Assembly: GCA_025766275.1 (NCBI GenBank)
Contig: JAFKAC010000016.1
Location: forward strand, 434,001 to 498,000
Reading direction: 5' to 3'
DNA: 64,000 nt
Source of the DNA: Lactarius indigo
Lineage: Eukaryota > Basidiomycota > Agaricomycetes > Russulales > Russulaceae
Part shown: piece after piece, positions 56,903-64,000 of the stretch
Layout of the letters: each line of letters starts with the position of its first letter
How positions within the stretch are numbered: position 1 is the stretch's first letter
The notes under the pieces: model-generated
The model's input: only the letters and a program-made list of their open reading frames with translations
Database searches by the model: none
Told to the model about the DNA's origin: nothing
Program-made: the position numbers and the translations under genes

Positions 56903-57467
56903 TGTAACGCCACTACAGGGGCGTTAAGTACGACCTGTACTAAGTCAGTCAATCGCTCGGTAGTCAAAGCTCAAAGGCTCGACTTCAGTAAGAGTGATGC
57001 ACAAGAGTCACAAGGACGTATGTCACTTGGACTATAGAGGAAGGCTAAGACTCGAAGGTCTAGCGAAGCGAGGATCGGGGGTCAAGAAGACTTGGTGTAG
57101 ACGAGTGTAGTATTACACAAGAAGTCTAGTCTACCGTACAAGCTAGGTATGACTAGGGTTAAATAGGAATCGTACTATGTGGTCACCACAAACAGATGGC
57201 GCCATCGTTAGATCGGGAAGAAAGGAGCAAACATAACGGGAACAAGGTAAGGATATATCAAGAACAAGGGGAGTCGCGCGGGGTTGCGCGTGAGAGGGAT
57301 CACGTCGGAAACTGGCACATGTCAAGCTTTATCAAAAGAGAACGTCGATAAGCAAGGCGCGTGATAGAAACCGGGTAATCGTAAAGTCCGTGTGATCGTA
57401 CAGGGTTCGTGTAATGTGGGAAGGGAATGATAGTAAGGAAAGAGACGAGTCCAAGAAAATCGTAACA
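56903..57467 (-). repeat. 3' LTR of element 2
   Basis: 565 bp; on the minus strand TGTTACGATTTTC...GGCGTTACA. It shares the terminal TGTTACG/GTTACA with element 1 but the inside is unrelated. A TATA-like CCTATTTAACC lies near its middle. Confidence 0.85.
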
Positions 57468-57481
57468 TTACCCCCCGTCTT
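57468..57481 (-). other. Polypurine tract of element 2
   Basis: Minus strand AAGACGGGGGGTAA, directly before the 3' LTR. Confidence 0.8.
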
Positions 57482-57501
57482 GGTCTGAAGACGCCTCGAC
57501 T

Positions 57502-58950
57502 TCAGGACTCCGGGTCGATAAGGTCGTAGATATCGGCGTCAAGGTCATTTTCCGGCCACGGAGAAACATCGAGTCGGCAGTAATGTGTTTTGAGGAAGAG
57601 GAAGGGTCCACGTTTGCCACATTTGCGACACATCTCGTATTGTGGGCACCGAATTTCGTCGTGATTGGCATCAGTACGAAAGCACCGCCCACACCACCTT
57701 CCTTGGGTATGGGCTGCTATTGTCGGTGGTTTGGGGACGGTGAAGGAGGTAGTGGCCTCCGTGGCTACTGCTTGTCGTATACGCTCGTCTGCCTGGTGGG
57801 TCGTGATCACTTCTTCGACCATGCCTGCGCGACGGAATATGCAGCGATGAGATTGGTGTTCTTGGCTTTGGCAATGTCGACAGGCAGGTCGCGGTCTGGT
57901 GGGGCAGTCGCGTACTATGTGGTGGGGGCTATTGCAATGGTAGCAGCGTCGGCGGTGGGGTTTGTCGGTAAGGCGGGGGAACTCTAGTGGTCCTCCACGC
58001 CTTGGGGAAAATGGAATTGCGTAGCGGGAGTGGCGAAGTGGGGCCAGCAAGGCCGTCATACGCGCGTATTCATTGCCAATGGTAGCCAGCGCCCCTGCGT
58101 ACTGAAGGCGTCTCTTGGTACTGGCTAGCATCAGGTCAACCGTGAGTCGTTCCGCTCGTAGTTTGCGTGCGTCTTCCTCCAGTTTCTCGCACTTCTCGTC
58201 GAGTTCTTTGAGTGCCAACAGCCCCGTTCTCAGCCTAGTGATTTCAGCCGTGAGACGAGGTGAGTTAAGCTCTATGAGTGTTTCGTCTAGAGCACAGGCG
58301 CGGATGTCGTGAGGGTCAAAGAACTGTAGCTGTTCCGCTGTAAAGGGTGGTGCCGACACGTTCGGCCTGAGTGACGAGAGGTAGACCTCCTCTCCATAGT
58401 GAGGTTGTCCTGCGCCCATCGTTCCCACTACTTCGGTGAATCCCTTGCGATAGTAGATATACTTCGCTGGGTTGGATCCACCGTCTAGTAGTGGAATCTG
58501 TAATGGGTAATACTTGGGGGTACCAAGGATATTTGGAAAGAATGGGGTGCCGGGGTCGTCAGTGTCATTAGGAGGGGAGTCGGGTCGGTTGTAGTCAATG
58601 GGGGTGTGGACCCGGACTGGAGTGAATGGTTCTAAAGGTGGGGGTGGTGTAGATGATGGGGAAGATAGCGGGGATTGAGGCTGTGGTTCAGGTGGAGGAG
58701 TCGACTGTTGTTGAGGGGGTGGTGTTGGAGAATATTGTCCTTCCTCCGGTGTCGACGGGGTGAGTTCCCCAGGTTCTCGTTCGATGGGAATGGGGACGGT
58801 GATGGTGGAATATTGGGGGGATGGTGGTGGTGACAGTCGGGGAATGTCGGTGAGGTTGATGGTGACGATTCCTCGTTCGAGGACAGCTTCGAGTTGGGGG
58901 TTGTCGAGGACGTTGACGAGGGTAGTGTCGGTTACTGGAGTGTCGGTCAT
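57502..58950 (-). CDS. Accessory zinc-knuckle ORF of element 2
   Basis: Intact 482-residue frame from ATG 58950, only 39 nt after the pol stop and ending just before the polypurine tract, the position where env-like or accessory genes sit. N-terminal 150 residues are proline/serine-rich and disordered. The middle has a coiled coil (LTAEITRLRTGLLALKELDE, about 230-300). The C-terminal third has Cys/His clusters: CYHCNSPHHIVRDC, then CRHCQSQEHQSHRC, and a later RWCGRCF...MCRKCGKRG group, suggesting nucleic-acid binding. No membrane segment is visible, so it is not env-like. The region before and including the coiled coil resembles the tail of element 1 pol. Expression may need re-initiation or a subgenomic RNA. 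Confidence 0.8.
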   Translation of the reverse strand: MTDTPVTDTTLVNVLDNPQLEAVLERGIVTINLTDIPRLSPPPSPQYSTITVPIPIEREPGELTPSTPEEGQYSPTPPPQQQSTPPPEPQPQSPLSSPSSTPPPPLEPFTPVRVHTPIDYNRPDSPPNDTDDPGTPFFPNILGTPKYYPLQIPLLDGGSNPAKYIYYRKGFTEVVGTMGAGQPHYGEEVYLSSLRPNVSAPPFTAEQLQFFDPHDIRACALDETLIELNSPRLTAEITRLRTGLLALKELDEKCEKLEEDARKLRAERLTVDLMLASTKRRLQYAGALATIGNEYARMTALLAPLRHSRYAIPFSPRRGGPLEFPRLTDKPHRRRCYHCNSPHHIVRDCPTRPRPACRHCQSQEHQSHRCIFRRAGMVEEVITTHQADERIRQAVATEATTSFTVPKPPTIAAHTQGRWCGRCFRTDANHDEIRCPQYEMCRKCGKRGPFLFLKTHYCRLDVSPWPENDLDADIYDLIDPES

Positions 58951-58989
58951 TCTTGGGCTAAGGGGAACGGGGGTGCAGTAGGGATGTTT

Positions 58990-61900
58990 TTATATTGTTC
59001 GTCCAGCCCTTTTGGCGGTCGGATATCGTTGGTAGAAGTCTCTGATGACGTCTGTGGCGTGGGTCATATTTGCTGCGGGTTCCCATGTGTTGTCACTTGA
59101 TGGGAATCCCTTCCACTTTACTAGGTAGTGGAGTTTGCGCCCTCTTCCTCGTTCCTGGGCGTCTTCGATTTGCTCCACTTCATACTCCTCTTCTCCATCG
59201 ATAAGGTCCGGTGGAGGTCGGGTATAGTTTACGCCGTGCATCTCCGTCTCCTTATATGGCGTTAGAAGGTTCGCGTGGAATATGGGGTGTATTTTCCATG
59301 ATGTCGGAAGTTCCAGTTCATACGAAACGTCTGATAGAACCTTGACGATTTTAAAGGGCCCGTATCGCTTCGGGGCCAGTTTGCTTGTGGGATAGAAGGT
59401 GCGGAGATTGGTCCCTTCTAACCATACTTGATCCCCTTGCTGATAAGGCGTGAACCCCGTTTTTCCTCGTTGGGTCATGAGGTATTGTGCGTGTTTGATG
59501 CTATCTTGTGCATGTTGTCGGAGTATCTGCAATTCTTCCAATCTTTGATCCACCACAGGGCTGTGCGATGGTTTTGGCGTCCATACAGTTCGTGGTTCCC
59601 ATCCCATAATGAGAGAGAAGGGGGAGTGCTTAGTGGTGGTGTTTCTCCAAGAATTGTGAGCGAATTGCACCATGGGTAAAAGTTCCGCCCAATTGTCCTG
59701 TTGTACGTTACACCAATGTTGCAGGTATTGCTCTAGCCATTGATTTGTTCGTTCTGATTGACCGTCTGTTTGCGGATGATACGCCGATGATACGTTTTGT
59801 TGTATCCCCAACGTTTTACACAGCTGTCGCATGAACATGGACGCGAATCTTGGATCCCGATCGGATATAATCCTTCGGGGTAGGCCGTAATGGGGATAGA
59901 CATGTCGAAGATAAAGCTTTGCCACGCCTTCCGACGTTATGGTTTCGTTACACGGTATGAATATTGCCGCTTTTGAGCAATCATGGTCCGTGACGGTGAG
60001 GATTGAGTCGAACCCTTTTGATATCGGAAGTTTGACTATGAAGTCCATGGCTACTACTTCGAACGGTTCGGCAGATGGTTCGGTGGCAATAGGAAACAGG
60101 TGGGGCTTCTGTCGGTGATGATTGATCTTGTTACTTTGGCATGTTGCACACCCCTTGACGTAGGCTTCCACATCTTTGCGCATGTTAGGCCACCAGAAAT
60201 CGCGTCGTAATAGCTCCAGAGTGTTTGTAATTCCTGGATGTCCTGCGCTTGGAGTATCGTGGAAAAAGGTGATTACCCCCCGTTTAAGTTCGTTGTTTCC
60301 CACGACAACGAGAGCGTCACCCTTCCACCACAACCCGTCGTGTTTCTTTAGGTTATGGGGTTCTATCCATGGGAGGAGTGCTGCTTCGTCCATGTTTTGT
60401 GTGATCTGCGTCCATATATCCATGTCGTGCATGGACGTTTGGGTGATTTTGAGAAACACGTCGTCTGGGAGTACTGTAACGTGTTCATTGTCGCCGGTGC
60501 CATCATCGTAGTCAGGTCTTCTTGACAAGGAGTCTGCTTGTGTATTCTTGGTACCGGGAATGTGTTTGAGTATGAAGTTGTACTCTGATAGTTCTTGGAA
60601 CTCCCGCGCTACTCGTCGACTAATTTTTCTGGGTTCTTTCCAGTATTGCAGGTTGGCATGGTCCATATGGATCGTTATCAGATGGGGGGATCCCACGAGA
60701 TACGTTCGCCAGGTACATAACGCTTTGACGATCGCTAGTAGTTCCCTGTCGTAGATGTCGTAATTGCGTTTGGCCTCCGATAGGGATTCGGAATAGAATG
60801 CGACCGGATGCATTTTGTTATCCTCTCCCTTTTGATTTAGGACGGCTCCTAGGGCGTAACTTGACGCATCGACTTCGATTTCGAAAGGTTGGTCTAGTTT
60901 TGGGAACAACAAGACCGGTTCCGAACTGATTCGCTCTTTGATGGTGTCGAAGGCTTTTTGTCTGATTTCCGTCCATTCCCAGGGGACATCTTTCTTCGTA
61001 AGGTCGTGGAGGGGCCTTGTAATTGTAGAAAATCCCCGTATAAACCGTCGGTAGAAATTGCAGAATCCTAAGAAGGCTCGTACTTCCTTGAGTGATGTCG
61101 GCGCCTTCCATTCTCGGACTCCTTGTACTTTGACTGGGTCCATTCGCAATTGCCCGTGTCCGATGATTAGTCCTAGGTACTCCACTTCGTAGACTTCGAA
61201 CACACATTTTTCCGGTTTAATGTATAGGTCGTGTTTGTCGCAAAGGTCGAGGACTTGGTGTAATATCGTTCTGTGGTGGGCGTGGTTGTCTGAGGTCGCG
61301 ATTAGGATATCGTCCATGTAGACGATCACTTCTCCTGTCAATACTAATTCCCGGAAGATGGTGTCCATCATGGTTTGGAAGGTGCTGGGGGAATTAGTGA
61401 GGCCAAAAAACATGACTCGTGGTTCGAATAGTCCCTGGTTTGTCTTGAACGCCGCCTTCCATTCGTCCCCCTGTTTAATTCGGACATTGTTGTATCCCCA
61501 TCGGATATCAAGCTTCGAGTAAAGCCTTGCTTCTCGGATCTTGTCGATGAGTTCGGGGATCAGAGGGAGTGGGTAGTGGTTTTTTATGGTTAATTCGTTG
61601 AGACGGCGGTAGTCCTGCACCGGACGCAGTTTCCCATCCTTCTTCTTGATGAAGAAGAAGGGAGATGCGTAAGGAGATTTGGATGGCTGGATGTACTTCT
61701 TTTCCAAATGTTCGGTTACAAATTCTGTTAGTTTTTCGTTTTCCGGAATTGTAAGTGGGTACACTTTGCAATCCATTGTTTCAGGGGCGTTTGGGACTAG
61801 ATCGATGGCGTGATCCCACGGGCGTGAAGGGGGAAAGCGTTGGGACGCTTCCTCACTGAAAACTTTCCGATGCCTCCGGTATTCCTCTGGGACCATCTCT

Positions 61901-62523
61901 TCGAAGGTTCTCTGGGGTTTTTTGCCTGCTTCTTGCTGTGCTAGTTCGGATGCCGTCGTGGTTTTTCGCAGCCGGATACAAGGTTCGTCCTCTTCTTGTA
62001 GTTGTTCCCATGCTGATTCGTCCAGTTGATACGTCTCCAATGCCTTGATAGTTGCTTCAAGAGGCATGGCTTCGTCGGACAAATGCAGACTAGTGATGAC
62101 CACCGGTTGGAACTCTTCATCGAGTGTGGCATCTCGCCAGTGGAACTTGGGTTCAAAAGCCGTAAACCAGGGATATCCCAGTATGACTTCGTCGTTTCCT
62201 AGATCCGTAATGAGGAATCGAAGGTTTTGCGCCTTTCCTCCGGTTTTAACGGTGAGATCGGTGAAGGATGTAATTTCTCCTCCTTGGTTATGGGTTCCAT
62301 CTACGTTCCATATCTTGATGGAGCGTTCGGTAGGTAACCAGGCTATTTTGAGTCGCTTTAAGAGGTTTGCGCTTATAAAGTTGTCCGTTGCGCCTGAGTC
62401 TACCAAAACGTTTCGTTCGGCCGTCGTGTGAGCAGATTTGAAAAGTACTGGAATTCGCATAGATCGGAATCTGCTATTGTACACGCTAAGTTTTAATGCT
62501 CTAGCCCAGGCCGCCGGGTTCAA
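58990..62523 (-). CDS. Pol of element 2
   Basis: 1177-codon frame, -1 relative to gag and overlapping its stop. Aspartic protease (VLVDSGATDNFI, about residues 34-46), reverse transcriptase with VIVYMDDILIATSD (about 396-410), RNase H (IEVDASSYALGAVLNQKGED), integrase with HHCC finger (SAGHPGITNTLELLRRDFWW) and DDE segments (TVTDHDCSKAAIF, ISDRDPRFASMF, TDGQSERTNQWLEQY), then a chromodomain (HYLVKWKGFPSSDNTWEPAA) about 50 residues before the end. Unlike element 1 it stops right after the chromodomain. No damage is seen. Confidence 0.95.
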   Translation of the reverse strand: MNPAAWARALKLSVYNSRFRSMRIPVLFKSAHTTAERNVLVDSGATDNFISANLLKRLKIAWLPTERSIKIWNVDGTHNQGGEITSFTDLTVKTGGKAQNLRFLITDLGNDEVILGYPWFTAFEPKFHWRDATLDEEFQPVVITSLHLSDEAMPLEATIKALETYQLDESAWEQLQEEDEPCIRLRKTTTASELAQQEAGKKPQRTFEEMVPEEYRRHRKVFSEEASQRFPPSRPWDHAIDLVPNAPETMDCKVYPLTIPENEKLTEFVTEHLEKKYIQPSKSPYASPFFFIKKKDGKLRPVQDYRRLNELTIKNHYPLPLIPELIDKIREARLYSKLDIRWGYNNVRIKQGDEWKAAFKTNQGLFEPRVMFFGLTNSPSTFQTMMDTIFRELVLTGEVIVYMDDILIATSDNHAHHRTILHQVLDLCDKHDLYIKPEKCVFEVYEVEYLGLIIGHGQLRMDPVKVQGVREWKAPTSLKEVRAFLGFCNFYRRFIRGFSTITRPLHDLTKKDVPWEWTEIRQKAFDTIKERISSEPVLLFPKLDQPFEIEVDASSYALGAVLNQKGEDNKMHPVAFYSESLSEAKRNYDIYDRELLAIVKALCTWRTYLVGSPHLITIHMDHANLQYWKEPRKISRRVAREFQELSEYNFILKHIPGTKNTQADSLSRRPDYDDGTGDNEHVTVLPDDVFLKITQTSMHDMDIWTQITQNMDEAALLPWIEPHNLKKHDGLWWKGDALVVVGNNELKRGVITFFHDTPSAGHPGITNTLELLRRDFWWPNMRKDVEAYVKGCATCQSNKINHHRQKPHLFPIATEPSAEPFEVVAMDFIVKLPISKGFDSILTVTDHDCSKAAIFIPCNETITSEGVAKLYLRHVYPHYGLPRRIISDRDPRFASMFMRQLCKTLGIQQNVSSAYHPQTDGQSERTNQWLEQYLQHWCNVQQDNWAELLPMVQFAHNSWRNTTTKHSPFSLIMGWEPRTVWTPKPSHSPVVDQRLEELQILRQHAQDSIKHAQYLMTQRGKTGFTPYQQGDQVWLEGTNLRTFYPTSKLAPKRYGPFKIVKVLSDVSYELELPTSWKIHPIFHANLLTPYKETEMHGVNYTRPPPDLIDGEEEYEVEQIEDAQERGRGRKLHYLVKWKGFPSSDNTWEPAANMTHATDVIRDFYQRYPTAKRAGRTI

Positions 62524-64000
62524 GCGTTCAGAAAATCCTTCTTTTGTCCGAAGAGTTTATCCACCATTAGTTCTCGTACTTCGGGGGTTTGGGCAAATAA
62601 AGCCGCTACTTGGGCGTCGGCTTGCTCCTCGTTGGAAAGGGGCCGTGATGCAGTCATTGAGATGGTAGCGGTGGTTGGTGTAGGGTCAGTCGTGCTAGCG
62701 GCTTTGACGGCAGCGGTTATCTTTTGAGGACAGAATCTGGAAATGTGTCCTTGTCCTCGGCACCGGAAGCATCTTCCTTCTTTTTGGAGTAGCTTCTTTT
62801 CGTCTTCCGTTATTGCTGCTCTGGCACGAGTCCGACTGACGTCCATTGCATTTGGGTCCCTGGTTTTGTTGAGGGCGTTCAGCCATTGGTCGCGGGAGGC
62901 TCCTCCCTTTTTGTCTGTTCTTCCTTTAGTGAGCCTATCCTTGAGGAGGAGGTATTCCGCTTGCTGGAGCGTAACTGCTGTTTTCCAGTCGTCCCAGTCT
63001 ACAGGGTGGTGGAACTTGATTGCGTTTATGACTAACGCATTCGGGAGGCCTTTCTGGAAGATTTCTAGGGTGGTGGCCTCGTCTTTGTTGTATCCTGCTT
63101 TATTGGCCAAGTTAGAGAACTTGGCTATGTAGGTGTCGATGTCTTCTTTGTCCATTCGTAGATTTTGAATGGCGTGGCGGGCTTTTTGCTGTTGAGTCGT
63201 ATCGGTGTATGCCTGGATAAACCTTGTTTCGATAGTGTTCCACAGGTTTTCGGCATTCATGGCTACTCCTCCCGCCAGTTGGTCGGCCAGCCATTGTATT
63301 TGTTCTTCGACCCAGTCGTCTACTAATGGCCCTCGGATATACGAGAGAAGGGTCATAGCGCGTGAATAGGGGAGGGTTAGTTGTTGGACATTCGGATTCA
63401 TTCCCCGGTAGAGTGCGAAGGCGTTTAGGAAAGCTCTGCTGGCTTCTCGATCCCCAGTGAATTCTGGTGGGGGGTTCCCTCCGAGTCGTCCGTTTGGCGG
63501 GGGGGGTCCTCCAGCAATAGGGGCTGCTGCTGCTCCGCCGCCTCCACCTCCAGGCGTGCCGCCTCCGCCTCCAGGCGCACCACCTCCACCTCCAGGCGCA
63601 CCGCCTCCACCTCCAGGCGCACCGCCTCCATGATGGCTTCCTGCGCTTCCCGCAGCGCCTCCTCCGCTTGTCGACATACTTCCTCCCACAGGATGTCCTC
63701 CACTACTTGCAGGATTCGTTGTCGAGGACCCTGCGGCTGGTTGCGAGGAGGTGAGGGTGGTGGAGAGTTGGGTGGTGGACATATTGGCATATGATGCGAA
63801 GTCCACGGGTCGTTGGATGGTAGGCGTAAGTGTTGGGTTATCTAGATCGGGTTCGGAGGATGGTTCTTCAATATCAGAATCGGCCTCAATGGCGCTAATT
63901 TGTCCTTTTCCTGGTCCTAGGCCTAGGTGTGCGGGGACGGGTTTATAGGAGTACCAGGAGTGCTTTGAATCGGAGTAGGCAACGTAGGCCCAGATGTGCT
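62520..64000 (-). CDS. Gag of element 2, N-terminus off window
   Basis: Frame is open from the stop at 62520-62522 to the right edge of the window, so the start is outside. First visible in-frame ATG is 63782; upstream sequence in frame (HIWAYVAYSDSKHSWYSYKP) resembles the element 1 gag N-terminus in spacing. A glycine/proline-rich linker with a repeated GGGGAPGG-type unit (about 63500-63640) precedes the capsid domain (EFTGDREASRAFLNAFALYR, FIQAYTDTTQQQKARHAIQN) and one CCHC knuckle CFRCRGQGHISRFC (about 62770). Confidence 0.9.
   Translation of the reverse strand, partial: HIWAYVAYSDSKHSWYSYKPVPAHLGLGPGKGQISAIEADSDIEEPSSEPDLDNPTLTPTIQRPVDFASYANMSTTQLSTTLTSSQPAAGSSTTNPASSGGHPVGGSMSTSGGGAAGSAGSHHGGGAPGGGGGAPGGGGGAPGGGGGTPGGGGGGAAAAPIAGGPPPPNGRLGGNPPPEFTGDREASRAFLNAFALYRGMNPNVQQLTLPYSRAMTLLSYIRGPLVDDWVEEQIQWLADQLAGGVAMNAENLWNTIETRFIQAYTDTTQQQKARHAIQNLRMDKEDIDTYIAKFSNLANKAGYNKDEATTLEIFQKGLPNALVINAIKFHHPVDWDDWKTAVTLQQAEYLLLKDRLTKGRTDKKGGASRDQWLNALNKTRDPNAMDVSRTRARAAITEDEKKLLQKEGRCFRCRGQGHISRFCPQKITAAVKAASTTDPTPTTATISMTASRPLSNEEQADAQVAALFAQTPEVRELMVDKLFGQKKDFLNA
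62532..62538 (-). promoter_or_regulatory. -1 frameshift site, element 2
   Basis: Minus strand GGATTTT read as G GAT TTT in the gag frame, 9 nt before the gag stop; pol continues in the -1 frame. It resembles the GGAUUUA class of slippery sites. Confidence 0.55.

Larger units (their letters stand above)
56903..64000 (-). mobile_element. Ty3/gypsy chromovirus on the minus strand (element 2), 5' end off window
   Basis: 3' LTR 56903-57467, polypurine tract, accessory ORF, pol and gag, read right to left; the 5' LTR and the gag start lie beyond 64000. All three ORFs are undamaged. It is inserted in the older LTR ending at 56902; the 5-bp duplication should be CTTTC, to be found at the far end. 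Confidence 0.9.

Noticed and set aside
63500..63640. Short GC-rich repeats resembling a minisatellite or repeat array
   Set aside because: They encode the repeated glycine/proline linker in gag of element 2 and have no spacers, so they are not a CRISPR-like or independent repeat array.

Overview
The window is nuclear DNA of a basidiomycete, almost certainly an agaricomycete. Its genes have short introns of about 45-65 nt. It carries families typical of that class: F-box/LRR-like genes, a DUF6533-type membrane protein, a Plavaka DNA transposon with a DUF6532-type companion gene, a DUF6589-type gene and Ty3/gypsy chromoviruses. The order within the class cannot be set from this sequence.

Layout. 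1-1099 holds the tail of a frameshifted F-box-type gene. 1100-11297 shows no gene I can recognise. 11298-16312 is an ordinary genic block: mitochondrial ribosomal protein uL5m on the minus strand, a Pep12-like syntaxin diverging from it across about 200 bp, and a DUF6533 membrane protein. 17009-42488 is a tandem array of seven F-box genes, all on the plus strand (called A to G here), with a small basic ORF between A and B. Copy F is cut by a 6349-bp Plavaka transposon (33967-40315) with perfect 30-bp terminal inverted repeats. F may be spliced in frame to G, giving a two-unit F-box protein. Two decayed copies of the C-terminal region of a SIN-pathway kinase (Cdc7/SepH type) sit after copy E and after copy G, inside a segmental duplication.

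45875-64000 is a nest of mobile elements. A DUF6589-type gene is split by a solo LTR (5-bp duplication TCATA). That LTR was later hit by a complete 7855-bp chromovirus (47139-54993, 515-bp LTRs, duplication CAGTG). The same host gene is also interrupted near 55.5-56.2 kb and ends at 56449 in a diverged LTR of the first chromovirus family. A second chromovirus on the minus strand (56903 to beyond the window) sits in that old LTR.

Main points of interest. (1) Both chromoviruses carry a related accessory module downstream of the chromodomain, fused to pol in one and a separate zinc-knuckle ORF in the other. (2) Element 1 shows a Tf1-like self-priming arrangement. (3) Its gag frame is open but nearly free of AUG for more than 500 nt. 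(4) The Plavaka insertion is precise and looks recent. (5) Broken genes in the left 30 kb are almost all broken by single-base insertions, which points to consensus error or a decaying contig end rather than normal pseudogene decay.

All similarity statements come from reading translations by eye; no database search was possible.
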